The position numbers and the translations under genes are program-made. A stretch of 64,000 nucleotides of DNA from positions 62,001-126,000 of the forward strand of contig NZ_CP054038.1 of assembly GCF_013282805.1 (NCBI RefSeq). The letters run 5' to 3'. A model generated the notes under the pieces. That model saw only the letters and a list, made by a program, of their open reading frames with translations, was not told the origin of the DNA and made no database searches. Origin of the DNA: Microbacterium hominis. Its GTDB lineage: Bacteria > Actinomycetota > Actinomycetes > Actinomycetales > Microbacteriaceae. Each line of letters begins with the position of its first letter. Positions within the stretch are counted from its first letter, which is position 1. Shown piece after piece: positions 25,133 to 33,713 of the stretch.

Positions 25133-26041
25133 TCACTCGTCGGCGGTCTCGCGGATGCCGCGCATCACCAGCAGCGGATCGGGCTTGCTGAGGACGGCGT
25201 CGTTGCGGCCTTCGTAGTCGAACTGCCTCAGGAAGTGCCGCATCGCGTTCAGCCGTGCGCGCTTCTTGTCGTTGGAGCGCACGATGATCCATTGCGCGTG
25301 CCGCTTGTCGGTGCGGTGGAACATCTCCTCCTTCGCACGCGTGTAGTCCTCCCAGCGGTCGAGCGAGGCCAGGTCCATGGGCGACAGCTTCCAGCGGCGC
25401 ACCGGGTCGAGCTGACGGATCGCGAATCGGGTGCGCTGCTCGGTGCGCGAGACCGAGAACCAGAACTTGGTGACATGGATGCCGGAATCCACGAGCATCC
25501 GCTCGAACTGCGGCGCCTGCACCATGAACTGCTGGTACTCCTCGTCGCTGCAGAACCCCATGACCCGTTCGACGCCGGCGCGGTTGTACCAGGACCGGTC
25601 GAACATGACGATCTCGCCCGCGGTCGGGAGGTGCTCGATGTAGCGCTGGAAGTACCACTGGCCGCGTTCGCGCTCGGTCGGCTTGTTCAGGGCGACCACT
25701 CGGGCCGTGCGCGGGTTGAGGTGCTCGGTGAACCTCTTGATGGTGCCGCCCTTGCCCGCGGCATCCCGACCCTCGAACAGGATGATCGCGCGACGGTCGT
25801 TGTCTTCGAGCCAGTACTGGAACTTCAGAAGCTCGACCTGGAGGGCGTACTTCTGATGCTCGTAGTCGTCGCGGTCCATCAGCTCGGGGTAGGGGTAGCC
25901 CTCCTGCCACGTGTAGATCGGATTGCCGTGCGGATCGATGAGGTCGGGGTCGGCCGTGTGCCCATCGCGGACGGAGTACCCCTCCTGCCGCAGGTGCTCG
26001 ATGTATTCGCGCAGGCCCTCCACGGGAACGTTGTCCTTCAC
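25133..26041 (-). CDS. ppk2: Polyphosphate kinase 2 family protein
   Basis: 302-residue cytosolic kinase of the PPK2 class, which uses polyphosphate to phosphorylate nucleotides (or the reverse). Walker A is FEGRDAAGKGG (about 89-99), Walker B is VMFDRSWYNRAGVE and the lid contains RWKLSPMDLASLDRW. The length and the LNPRTARVVALNKPTERERGQWYFQRY region in part fit the class that makes NDP and NTP. The GTG start at 26041 has GGAGG about 12 nt upstream; longer readings run into the repeat element. It converges with ltrA. Confidence 0.92.
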   Translation of the reverse strand: MKDNVPVEGLREYIEHLRQEGYSVRDGHTADPDLIDPHGNPIYTWQEGYPYPELMDRDDYEHQKYALQVELLKFQYWLEDNDRRAIILFEGRDAAGKGGTIKRFTEHLNPRTARVVALNKPTERERGQWYFQRYIEHLPTAGEIVMFDRSWYNRAGVERVMGFCSDEEYQQFMVQAPQFERMLVDSGIHVTKFWFSVSRTEQRTRFAIRQLDPVRRWKLSPMDLASLDRWEDYTRAKEEMFHRTDKRHAQWIIVRSNDKKRARLNAMRHFLRQFDYEGRNDAVLSKPDPLLVMRGIRETADE

Positions 26042-26148
26042 TTGGGCCTCCTCCGGCGGACTTCGCCGCCTCGTGCGCATTATGCCGTGCCGCGGTGACG
26101 CGTGGGTGCGTCGGAACGTGACGCGCGTCCCGTCGCCCGTCTCACCAC

Positions 26149-26271
26149 TTGCCGAGAAGAGGTGATCTGCCGGAGACAGGCTGGTCTGTTGCCAAGAACA
26201 GGTGATCTGCCGGAGACAGGCTGGTCTGGCATCCATCGTCCTGTGTTCGCCAGATCACCTGATCTCGGCCA
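26149..26271. repeat. Inverted-repeat element, copy A (left arm duplicated)
   Basis: Two tandem 40-bp copies (26149-26188 and 26189-26228, three differences) start TTGCCGAGA...AGGTGATCTGCCGG. They are followed after GCATCCATCGT by the inverted arm (26240-26271, ending AGATCACCTGATCTCGGC). Together they can form a long hairpin. The same element occurs at 27969-28052. The wider gap 26042-26362 holds no gene; the rest of it is the promoter region of the lipoprotein gene. Confidence 0.85.
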
Positions 26272-26362
26272 CGAACGGGCGGGTCATCGCGCGGCGAGGT
26301 ATCAGGCGGGCGGGCAGCGGCTTCCTTATCAAGGGGCGGATCCGACACGAGGAGACGACACC

Positions 26363-26995
26363 ATGCGAGTCCAGGACCACGATCGACGCCGAGGCGCCGT
26401 GAGCGCCGCGGCACTGGCGGCGCTGTGGGTCAGCGGGATGCTGCTCGCCGGGTGCGGCGGGACGATCGACCCCCTCACGCTGCCGAGTCCGGCTCCGTCG
26501 CCTCCGGCGCCGACGGGCACTCCGACCGCAACACCGTCGCCGACCGCAGGTCCGACGCCGACGCCTCCACCGCCGACGCCTCCGCCGCCGACCGGGGGTG
26601 CGGTGCCGAGCCCGGTCGACATTCCGGAGATCAACGTGGTCATCGGCAGCAGCTGGACCGACAGCGTCACCCAGGGGGTCGTCTTCTCGGCGATCTACGA
26701 CGCGTGCGGCGAACTCGGGCCGGGATGTGTGGATGTCGAGGTCGTGGTCGACCCCGACCCCGAGTTCGAATCCTCCACCGACTGCGCCCTCCTCGAGGTG
26801 CGGTCTCCGGATCCCACGTACGACATCGACATCCCGGAGACGCCGCACCGCGACGACCTGGTCACGATCCTGATCAGCGATCCCTGTGACGACCCGACGC
26901 CGACTCCGACGGAGGCGCCCGTTCCAACGGAGGAGCCGTCGCCGACTCCGACGGAGGCGCCGACCGAGGCTCCGACCCCGACGCCGTCGGGCTAG
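26363..26995 (+). CDS. Pro/Thr-rich lipoprotein of unknown function
   Basis: 210 residues. The signal peptide ends in a lipobox (LLAGC, about residue 33). A Pro/Thr-rich linker of about 50 residues follows, then a small domain (INVVIGSSWTDSVTQGVVFSAIYDACGELGPGCVDVEV) and a second Thr/Pro/Glu-rich tail with PTPTEAP-like repeats. Low-complexity tails like this often span the cell wall. The RBS GAGGAG precedes the ATG at 26363. It lies 8 nt before the next membrane-protein gene, and the pair is bracketed by the two copies of the repeat element. Confidence 0.75.
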   Translation: MRVQDHDRRRGAVSAAALAALWVSGMLLAGCGGTIDPLTLPSPAPSPPAPTGTPTATPSPTAGPTPTPPPPTPPPPTGGAVPSPVDIPEINVVIGSSWTDSVTQGVVFSAIYDACGELGPGCVDVEVVVDPDPEFESSTDCALLEVRSPDPTYDIDIPETPHRDDLVTILISDPCDDPTPTPTEAPVPTEEPSPTPTEAPTEAPTPTPSG

Positions 26996-27003
26996 GAACC
27001 GCC

Positions 27004-27963
27004 ATGTCCCGGCCCCGTCCCGCCGCCGCCACCCGCCTGGCCGGGTCGCGGCGGCGCCCCGCGCACCCGCCCGAGGCCGAGTCGAATGCGCAGCTGATGA
27101 AGGCGCTGCGTGGTGTCGCATCCGTCGTCGCCCCGATCACGCTGATCACGGCGCTGATGTTCTACTTCGGCGTGCAGCATGCGTACTGGTACTTCCACTA
27201 CTTCGGCATCAACTACACCGTGATGGGACTCACGACCCAGGACTACCTCGTGCGCAGCGCCGACGGACTGTTCGTTCCGATCCTGGGTATCACGCTCCTC
27301 CTGCTGCTGGGGTTCTGGACGCTTCGGATCCTCGCCGGGCGCCTGACGGCCGAGCGACGGCGGGCGGTCCAGCGCGTGGGAGCCGTCGTGGCCCTCGTGC
27401 TGGGTGTGATCGCGTTCGGCGTCGCCGTGCGCGGCATCCTTCGACCCGAGACCTTCGACCAGATGAAGGCCGTCCCGGGCCTGTGTCTCGCCGGCGGGGC
27501 TCTGCTGCTGGCGCTCGCCTCGAATCTGCACTGGCGGCTCCGGTCGGCGAGCGGGGCGACGCTGCCCGGCTGGATCGCCGTCGCCGAGTGGGGCGCGCTG
27601 TTCGTCGTCGTCGGCATCGGCCTCTTCTGGTCGGTGACGAACTACGCCGGTGTCGTCGGCGAGACGCGGGCATACCGCACGGTGATCGAGGCGCCGGAGG
27701 AACCGCACGCGATCGTCTACAGCAAGGAGAAGCTGAGCATCCCGGCCGCCGCGGCGAGCGAGCGCACCTGCGTCGCTGCCGCCGAAGGGGGAGCCGCATA
27801 CATGTACCGCTACGAGGGCCTCAGGCTGGTCATCGCCACCGACTCCGCGTACTTCCTGCTCCCGGCCGGCTGGCCGACGGGCGGCGCGATCGTGCTCCCG
27901 CGCAGCGATCCGGTGCGGGTCGAGTTCGTCAGGCCGGAGTTCGCGCAGGACTTCGACTGCTGA
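27004..27963 (+). CDS. Membrane protein of unknown function
   Basis: 319 residues: a basic, Ala/Pro-rich cytosolic N-terminus, about five hydrophobic segments between residues 38 and 215, then an extracellular-type C-terminal domain of about 100 residues with two cysteines (SERTCVAAAEGG and the terminal FDC). I do not recognise the family. It starts 8 nt after the lipoprotein stop, so the two are probably partners. Confidence 0.75.
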   Translation: MSRPRPAAATRLAGSRRRPAHPPEAESNAQLMKALRGVASVVAPITLITALMFYFGVQHAYWYFHYFGINYTVMGLTTQDYLVRSADGLFVPILGITLLLLLGFWTLRILAGRLTAERRRAVQRVGAVVALVLGVIAFGVAVRGILRPETFDQMKAVPGLCLAGGALLLALASNLHWRLRSASGATLPGWIAVAEWGALFVVVGIGLFWSVTNYAGVVGETRAYRTVIEAPEEPHAIVYSKEKLSIPAAAASERTCVAAAEGGAAYMYRYEGLRLVIATDSAYFLLPAGWPTGGAIVLPRSDPVRVEFVRPEFAQDFDC

Positions 27964-27968
27964 TCCAC

Positions 27969-28052
27969 TTGCCGAGATCAGGTGATCTGCCGGAGACAGG
28001 CCGCAGCGGCATCCCATCGTCCTGTCCTGCGCGGATCACCTGATCTCGGCAA
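27969..28052. repeat. Inverted-repeat element, copy B
   Basis: Left arm 27969-28000 (TTGCCGAGATCAGGTGATC...) and right arm 28021-28052 (...GATCACCTGATCTCGGCAA) pair over about 32 bp with few mismatches, separated by a 20-nt loop that contains GGCATCCCATCGT, as in copy A. It starts 5 nt after the stop codon of the membrane-protein gene and may act as its terminator. Confidence 0.85.
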
Positions 28053-28234
28053 GCGAGGAGGGCGCGGATCACCTGATCTCGGCACGTGAGGAGGCGCGGA
28101 TCACCTGATCTCGGCACGTGAGGAGGGCGCAGATCACCTGATCTCGGCAAGCGAGGCTGCGCGGATCACCTGATCTCGGCACGTGAGGAGGCGCGGATCA
28201 CCTGATCTCGGCACGTGAGGAGGGCGCAGATCAC
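28034..28234. repeat. Nested 32/33-bp tandem array built from the element's right arm
   Basis: The 18-mer GATCACCTGATCTCGGCA occurs at 28034, 28067, 28099, 28132, 28164 and 28196, with a partial copy at 28229. The steps are 33, 32, 33, 32, 32 and 33 bp. The intervals (AGCGAGGAGGGCGCG, CGTGAGGAGGCGCG, CGTGAGGAGGGCGCA) are nearly repeated in the second half, so three units were duplicated as a block. The last, broken unit supplies the stop codon of the gene at 28231. It is not a CRISPR array, since the intervals are not unique. Confidence 0.9.
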
Positions 28235-29061
28235 TCCGGCCGCTCCGACCGGTCGTGCCGCTCCGGCCGCTCCGGCCGGTCGTGCTGCACCGGCGGCGGG
28301 GTCGCGATCTCGAGCATCACCTTCTTCTCGAGCCCCTCGATCGCGTCGTCGGACAGGGCGATGAGGCCGTTGAGCTCTTCGCGCACGCGACGGTAGGCGA
28401 TCTGACGCTCCGCGGGTGTCGCCGCCTGGTCCACCGCGACGGTGAGCAGCTGCTTGGCGGTGTCGAGGCGCTTGCGCTCGCCGGCGCTGAACTCGGAGTC
28501 GCGGATGCGGCGCGCATCCCGCTCCGCGAGGTCGAAGGCCACGTCGAAGTCGGTGACGGCCGCGCGGTAGGCCGCGAGCTGCTCCGGCGCGAGCTTCGCC
28601 TTGGGCGACGCCGGCCGCAGGCCGTCGGCCACGCGCTTCGCCCGCAGGAAGGCCGCGGTCAGCGGCTGGCGCCCGTCGCTCATGGCCGGGAAGGCGATCA
28701 CCTTCGCCACGTCGAGCTCGTACTCCAGCCAGCGGGCCGCGATGTCATCGTGCGTCGCCATCAGCTTCTGCAGCTCGGCCTGCACCGCGTCGGGGGCCGG
28801 CTTGGCGGCATCCATCGCCTTCGCGGCGCTGGATGTCGCGGTGGCTCCCGTGATCGTCGGGAGGGATGCCGCGGGCACGGGCTTGCCGCGCGCCGCAGCC
28901 TGAGCCGCCTTCAGCTCAGCCTTGGCGTGCATCACCTCGAGACGCTGCTTGTGGCGTCGGCGGGCGCCGCGCTCCCAGGCGTTGCCGGCCGCAGCCAGCA
29001 GCCCGAAGGCCGGAAACGCCAGCCACCAGTAGCTTCCGAGGAAGTCGAAGAACGGCTCCAC
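28231..29061 (-). CDS. Membrane-anchored helical protein, paralogue 1
   Basis: 276 residues: an N-terminal membrane helix (YWWLAFPAFGLLAAAG), a basic helical region, then a domain with ARWLEYELDVAKVIAFPAMSDGRQP and RPASPKAKLAPEQLAAYRAAV. The C-terminal tail is charged (HDRPERPERHDRSERPE). The start is a leaderless GTG: on the minus strand TAGCAT precedes it by 6 nt. The next gene upstream is a clear paralogue. The tail ends inside the tandem repeat array, so the C-terminus may have been reshaped by it. Function unknown. Confidence 0.75.
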   Translation of the reverse strand: MEPFFDFLGSYWWLAFPAFGLLAAAGNAWERGARRRHKQRLEVMHAKAELKAAQAAARGKPVPAASLPTITGATATSSAAKAMDAAKPAPDAVQAELQKLMATHDDIAARWLEYELDVAKVIAFPAMSDGRQPLTAAFLRAKRVADGLRPASPKAKLAPEQLAAYRAAVTDFDVAFDLAERDARRIRDSEFSAGERKRLDTAKQLLTVAVDQAATPAERQIAYRRVREELNGLIALSDDAIEGLEKKVMLEIATPPPVQHDRPERPERHDRSERPE

Positions 29062-29104
29062 CCGTTCATGCTAACCAGGCTCGCCCCGTCGGGGAGCGGT
29101 CGCG

Positions 29105-30085
29105 TCAGGTTGTGCGCCCGTCGTGGCTGCGCGAAGGCACCGGCCACACGGGATTCGGCCCTCTGCTCGGCGTCTGTCGCGGGGGTCGGGGCGCGGGCTC
29201 GGGCGTCGGGGGTGGCGCCGCGGAGGCATCCTGCCGCTTCGTCGACTCACCGGTGCGGGCCGCCATAGCCGCCGCTGCGGTCTCGGCGGCGCGGGTCAGG
29301 GCGTCGGTCGAACGGGCGAGCACTTCCTGGGCGACGGCGCTCCAGTCCACCGCCGGCGTCTGCGGCCGCGGGTCGGACGGACCGGCCGCGCCCACGGGCA
29401 CGGTGCCCTCGGCGCGCGCCTGCCGCCACGCCTCCGCCTCGGCGGTGTGGAACGCGTGCTCCAGGCGCGAGACGGCGGCCCGGTAGGCGGCGAACTCGGC
29501 GGGGGTCATGCGAAGGCGAGTGGATGCCGGGCGCAGCCGCGCGGCCTCGGCATGCGCGGCGGCGAGGGCGGCGGTCGCGGGCTGACGCCCGTCGCTCATG
29601 GCGGAGAAGGCGATGCGGCGCGCGGGATCGGTCTCGTACTCGAGCCAGCGCGCGGTGACCGCATCGTGGGCAGCCACGGTGCGGGCCAGCGGCAGCTGCG
29701 TCGGGTCGGTGGTCGCGGGCACGGCGGCGCGGGCGGCCGTGACATGGGTGCGCTGCACGCGCACGCTCGCGGTCGCGGCCTTCACCTCGCGCTGCGCGGC
29801 GGAGAGGTCCTGCCGTGCGGAGGCCACCTGATCGGGGGTCGCGCGGGCGGCGGCGCGTTCGGCCTGCAGCCGTGCGAGCTCGGCGCGCGCGACCTTCGCC
29901 GACATGCGCGCGCCGGCAGCACGCGCGCGCGCGTCGTGGAGTTCGAGGCGGGCGGCGTCGTATTCGAGGCGCCGCGCATCGAGGCCGCGCTGGTAGCGCA
30001 GCCCGAAGAAGCCGAGCGTGCCCGCGCCCGCCGCAACGGGCCCGACCCACCAGAACTCGGCGATCATCGCCCAGAGCGGATCCAC
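29105..30085 (-). CDS. Membrane-anchored helical protein, paralogue 2
   Basis: 326 residues with the same plan: an N-terminal helix (FWWVGPVAAGAGTLGFFG), a long Ala/Arg-rich coiled-coil-like stretch (about 35-130), then the shared domain (ARWLEYETDPARRIAFSAMSDGRQP; AEFAAYRAAVSRLEHAFHTAE) and a Pro-rich tail. The ATG at 30094 lies on the -10 box itself (TAGCAT). The GTG at 30085, 7 nt after it, gives MDPLWAM, which aligns with MEPFFDF of paralogue 1, so it is preferred. Function unknown. Confidence 0.73.
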   Translation of the reverse strand: MDPLWAMIAEFWWVGPVAAGAGTLGFFGLRYQRGLDARRLEYDAARLELHDARARAAGARMSAKVARAELARLQAERAAARATPDQVASARQDLSAAQREVKAATASVRVQRTHVTAARAAVPATTDPTQLPLARTVAAHDAVTARWLEYETDPARRIAFSAMSDGRQPATAALAAAHAEAARLRPASTRLRMTPAEFAAYRAAVSRLEHAFHTAEAEAWRQARAEGTVPVGAAGPSDPRPQTPAVDWSAVAQEVLARSTDALTRAAETAAAAMAARTGESTKRQDASAAPPPTPEPAPRPPRQTPSRGPNPVWPVPSRSHDGRTT

Positions 30086-30127
30086 GAGCCCCATGCTAGT
30101 CCGGTCGTTCGCCGACCGGGCTGGGGA

Positions 30128-30265
30128 TCAGCCGAACAGCAGCGCGAAGACGGTGGCGCCCCCGCCGACGAGGATGAGCGCCACGATGACCACCCAGGCC
30201 ACGACCTTCACGCGGCGCTGCCGGGTGTCGTTGAAGCCGCGGTACTCGTCGTCGTCGGTTGTCAT
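30128..30265 (-). CDS. Small single-pass membrane protein
   Basis: 45 residues: an acidic/basic head (MTTDDDEYRGFNDTRQRRVK) and one C-terminal helix (VVAWVVIVALILVGGGATVFALLF). TAGACT lies 7 nt before the ATG on the minus strand, so it is leaderless. It lies between purL and the paralogue pair. Function unknown. Confidence 0.65.
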   Translation of the reverse strand: MTTDDDEYRGFNDTRQRRVKVVAWVVIVALILVGGGATVFALLFG

Positions 30266-30318
30266 GCGATCCAGTCTAGGTGCGGCGTGTCGTCGGAGCG
30301 GTCGCCCTCCGAAGGCGC

Positions 30319-32667
30319 TCAGGCGACGGGCTCTGCCACGATCGGGCCGAACGCAGCGGGAAGGGTCGCCTGCGACAGCTCGCGCAGCTCGGCGAGCGGC
30401 ACCGTGAACAGGCCCTGCACCTCGAGAGCGGCCGGGTCGCCGTCGGCGGCGGTGTCGGTCACGCCGATGCGCAGCACCGGGTAGCCGCGTCCCTCGCACA
30501 GACCGCGGAACTTCACGTCGTCCTCACGGGGCACCGACACGATCACGCGGCCGGTCGACTCCGAGAACAGTGCGGATGCGGCATCCACCCCATCGCGTTC
30601 CATGATCTCGTCGAGCCACACGCGGGCGCCTACGCCGAAGCGCATCGAGCTCTCGGCGAGGGCCTGCGCGAGGCCGCCCGACGACAGGTCGTGGGCGCTG
30701 GAGACGAGCGACTGCAGCGACGCGGCGTGGATGAGGTCGGCGAGCTTCTTCTCGCCGGCGAGGTCGACGGCCGGCGGGCGTCCGCCCAGGTGGCCGTGGA
30801 TCGTGCCGGCCCACTGGGAGCCCGAGAGCTCCGTCGACGTGACGCCGAGGAGGTAGATGTTCTCGCCGGCGTCCTGCCATCCCGAGGGGATGCGGCGGGC
30901 GACGTCGTCGATGATGCCCATGACGCCCACGACCGGGGTCGGGAAGATCGGCTGGTCGCCGGTCTGGTTGTAGAACGACACGTTGCCGCCGGTGACCGGG
31001 ATGCCGAGTTCGAGGCATCCATCGGCGAGGCCCTCCACGGCCCGCGAGAACTGCCACATGACCTCGGGGTTCTCGGGGGAGCCGAAGTTCAGGCAGTCCG
31101 TGACGGCGGCGGGGGAGGCGCCGGTGACAGCGACGTTGCGGAACGCCTCGGCGAGGGCGAGCTTGGCGCCCTCGTACGGGTCGAGCTGGCAGAAGCGGCC
31201 GTTGCAGTCGGTGGCGATCGCGAAGCCGAGGCCGGAATCCTCGTCGACGCGGATCATGCCGGCGTCGTCGGGGAAGCTGAGGGCCGTGTTGCCCATGACG
31301 TAGTAGTCGTATTGGTTGGTCACCCACGACGTGTCGGCGAGGTTCGGGCTCGCGACCAGCTGCGTGAACTGGCGGCGCAGGGTCTCCCCGTCGACCGGCC
31401 GCGGGAGGGCGGCCGCGGAGTCGAGCTGCAGCGCGTCGATCCAGGTCGGGTAGGCGACCGGACGCTCGTAGACGGGGCCGTCGACGGCGACCGTCGACGG
31501 GTCGACGTTCACGATCTCCTCGCCGTGCCAGAAGATCTGCAGGCGGCCGTCTCCGGTGACCTCGCCGAGCACGCTGGTCTCGACGTCCCACTTGGCGACG
31601 ACCTCGAGGAACGCATCCAGCTTCTCGGGGGCCACGATCGCCATCATGCGCTCCTGGCTCTCGCTCATGAGGATCTCCTCGGGCGTGAGGGTGGGGTCGC
31701 GCAGCAGCACGTTCTCGAGGTCGACGCGCATGCCCGAGCCGCCGTTGGCGGCCAGCTCGCTCGTCGCGCACGAGATGCCGGCGGCGCCGAGGTCCTGGAT
31801 CGCCTCGACGAGCTCGCCCTGGTACAGCTCGAGGCAGCACTCGATGAGCACCTTCTCGGCGAAGGGGTCTCCCACCTGCACGGCGGGGCGCTTGGTGGGA
31901 CCGCCGTCGGCGAAGGTGTCGGAGGCGAGGATGGATGCTCCGCCGATGCCGTCGCCGCCGGTGCGGGCGCCGAACAGCACGACCTTGTTGCCCGCGCCCG
32001 ACGCGTTGGCGAGCTTGAGGTCTTCGTGGCGGAGCACGCCGACCGCGAGGGCGTTGACGAGCGGGTTGCCCTGGTAGACGGCGTCGAACACCGTCTCGCC
32101 GCCGATGTTCGGCAGACCCAGGCAGTTGCCGTAGAACGAGATGCCGCTGACCACGCCGTGCACGACGCGCGCGGTGTCGGGGTTGTCGATGGCGCCGAAG
32201 CGCAGCTGGTCCATGACGGCGACCGGGCGCGCACCCATCGAGATGATGTCGCGCACGATGCCGCCGACGCCGGTCGCAGCACCCTGGAACGGCTCGATGT
32301 AGCTCGGGTGGTTGTGCGACTCGACCTTGAAGGTCACCGCCCAGCCCTCGCCGATGTCGACGACGCCGGCGTTCTGGCCCATGCCGACCATGAGGCGCTC
32401 GCGCATCTCGTCGCTGACCTTCTGGCCGAACTGGCGCAGGTAGATCTTGCTCGACTTGTAGGAGCAGTGCTCGCTCCACATGACCGAGTACATCGCCAGC
32501 TCGCCCGAGGTGGGGCGGCGGCCGAGGATCGTCTTGATCTGCTCGTACTCGTCGGTCTTGAGTCCGAGCGCCGCGTACGGCTGCTCCTTCTCGGGGGTCG
32601 CGATCGCGTTGTCGACGGTGTCGGCCGAGGGGCGCGATACGGCGGTGGTCTCAGAGGGAGTGGTCAT
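30319..32667 (-). CDS. purL: Phosphoribosylformylglycinamidine synthase subunit PurL
   Basis: 782-residue cytosolic enzyme of purine synthesis; with PurQ and PurS it converts FGAR to FGAM using glutamine-derived ammonia and ATP. It is the small-type Pur[13 protein letters not shown] holds the catalytic histidine, and [29 protein letters not shown] in part and two duplicated AIRS-type ATP-binding halves follow. The start MTTPSETT at 32667 has GGAG about 10 nt upstream. purQ and purS are not in the window. It is divergent from terC. Confidence 0.97.
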   Translation of the reverse strand: MTTPSETTAVSRPSADTVDNAIATPEKEQPYAALGLKTDEYEQIKTILGRRPTSGELAMYSVMWSEHCSYKSSKIYLRQFGQKVSDEMRERLMVGMGQNAGVVDIGEGWAVTFKVESHNHPSYIEPFQGAATGVGGIVRDIISMGARPVAVMDQLRFGAIDNPDTARVVHGVVSGISFYGNCLGLPNIGGETVFDAVYQGNPLVNALAVGVLRHEDLKLANASGAGNKVVLFGARTGGDGIGGASILASDTFADGGPTKRPAVQVGDPFAEKVLIECCLELYQGELVEAIQDLGAAGISCATSELAANGGSGMRVDLENVLLRDPTLTPEEILMSESQERMMAIVAPEKLDAFLEVVAKWDVETSVLGEVTGDGRLQIFWHGEEIVNVDPSTVAVDGPVYERPVAYPTWIDALQLDSAAALPRPVDGETLRRQFTQLVASPNLADTSWVTNQYDYYVMGNTALSFPDDAGMIRVDEDSGLGFAIATDCNGRFCQLDPYEGAKLALAEAFRNVAVTGASPAAVTDCLNFGSPENPEVMWQFSRAVEGLADGCLELGIPVTGGNVSFYNQTGDQPIFPTPVVGVMGIIDDVARRIPSGWQDAGENIYLLGVTSTELSGSQWAGTIHGHLGGRPPAVDLAGEKKLADLIHAASLQSLVSSAHDLSSGGLAQALAESSMRFGVGARVWLDEIMERDGVDAASALFSESTGRVIVSVPREDDVKFRGLCEGRGYPVLRIGVTDTAADGDPAALEVQGLFTVPLAELRELSQATLPAAFGPIVAEPVA

Positions 32668-32750
32668 GGCGGCTGAGCTCCAGAAATTCGAGGGCGCCGG
32701 ACCCGTCAAGTCTAGTTCGCGGCATGCCCGCCGATGACACCGTTCACAGA

Positions 32751-32776
32751 GTGGATGCCGCGGGCGCGGCATCCAC
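32751..32776. repeat. 26-bp perfect palindrome between purL and terC
   Basis: A 12-bp stem (GTGGATGCCGCG and its complement) around GG, just upstream of the terC -10 box. It could be a protein-binding site for either gene or a hairpin. It is the third GGATGCC/GGCATCC hairpin in the window. Confidence 0.5.
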
Positions 32777-32795
32777 TCACACATAGGATCGACGC

Positions 32796-33695
32796 GTGGA
32801 GTTCTCCCTCGAATTCACCCCGGATCTCGTCGCCGTCTTCGTGACGCTCTTCGTGCTCGAGGTCGTGCTGGGCGTCGACAACGTCATCTTCATCTCGATC
32901 CTCGCTTCCAAGCTCCCCAAGGAGCAGCAGGCGAAGGCCCGCAACCTCGGACTCACGCTCGCGATGCTCATGCGCGTCGTGCTCGTGCTGTTCGCCGGCT
33001 GGATCATCACGCTGAAGGAGGACGTGTTCTTCATCGGCGAGATGGGCTTCTCGTGGAAGGACCTCATTCTCATCGCGGGTGGTCTGTTCCTCGTCTACAA
33101 GGCCGTCACCGAGATCCACCACAAGCTCGAGGGGCACGAGGAGGAGTCCGCCGGTTCGAAGCGGGCCACCGTCACGTTCGGATCGGTGCTGCTGCAGATC
33201 CTGCTGCTGGACCTCGTGTTCTCGCTCGACTCGGTGATCACCGCCGTCGGCATGACCGAGAACCTCCTCGTCATCATCACGGTCGTCGTGCTGTCGTTCG
33301 GCATCATGCTGTTCGCGTCCCGCTTCATCTTCGCGTTCGTCAACAAGCACCCGACGGTGAAGATGCTCGCGCTGTCGTTCCTGCTGCTGATCGGCGTGTT
33401 CCTCGTGGCCGAGGGCTTCGAGGTGAAGATCGACAAGGCGTTCATCTACGGTCCGATGGCGTTCGCGATCTTCGTCGAGGCGCTGAACCTGGCCTACGCG
33501 GCGCGCAAGGCCGCGCGTGAGAAGAAGAGGCAGACCGCTGTTCAGCTGCGCCCGCAGTACCCGGACGTCGACGAGTCGGTCGCGGTCGCCGCGGCCCTGT
33601 CGAAGGACCCGGCCTCGGGTTCGGTGGGCCTGTCCCGCAAGCCCGTGTCAGGGGATGTCGCCGGTGCCGCGGAGGAGCGCCAGGGCCTGGGCTGA
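32796..33695 (+). CDS. TerC-family membrane protein
   Basis: 299 residues, with about seven hydrophobic segments and the TerC pattern: [16 protein letters not shown] near the N-terminus and [16 protein letters not shown] in the second half, both with the conserved aspartates in membrane helices. TerC proteins are linked to metal (manganese) export and tellurite resistance. The C-terminal 60 residues are polar and variable. The GTG start is leaderless: TAGGAT lies 6 nt upstream. Confidence 0.9.
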   Translation: MEFSLEFTPDLVAVFVTLFVLEVVLGVDNVIFISILASKLPKEQQAKARNLGLTLAMLMRVVLVLFAGWIITLKEDVFFIGEMGFSWKDLILIAGGLFLVYKAVTEIHHKLEGHEEESAGSKRATVTFGSVLLQILLLDLVFSLDSVITAVGMTENLLVIITVVVLSFGIMLFASRFIFAFVNKHPTVKMLALSFLLLIGVFLVAEGFEVKIDKAFIYGPMAFAIFVEALNLAYAARKAAREKKRQTAVQLRPQYPDVDESVAVAAALSKDPASGSVGLSRKPVSGDVAGAAEERQGLG

Positions 33696-33713
33696 TCAGC
33701 CGGGGTGCCCGGG

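Noticed and set aside
26765..26775. GTTCGAATCC-like string resembling a tRNA T-loop
   Set aside because: It lies inside the lipoprotein gene in frame (PEFESST) with no acceptor stem or anticodon arm around it.
27929..28150. Minus-strand frame with repeated CRDQVIRA units
   Set aside because: The protein repeats only reflect the tandem DNA array; there is no ribosome site and no independent coding signal.
28034..28234. Regularly spaced repeats suggestive of a CRISPR array
   Set aside because: The intervals are only 14-15 bp and nearly identical to each other, and no cas gene is nearby; it is a tandem array.
30280..32676. 798-codon plus-strand frame opposite purL
   Set aside because: purL is unmistakable on the minus strand; the opposite frame is a codon-bias shadow full of Arg, Gly, Val and His.
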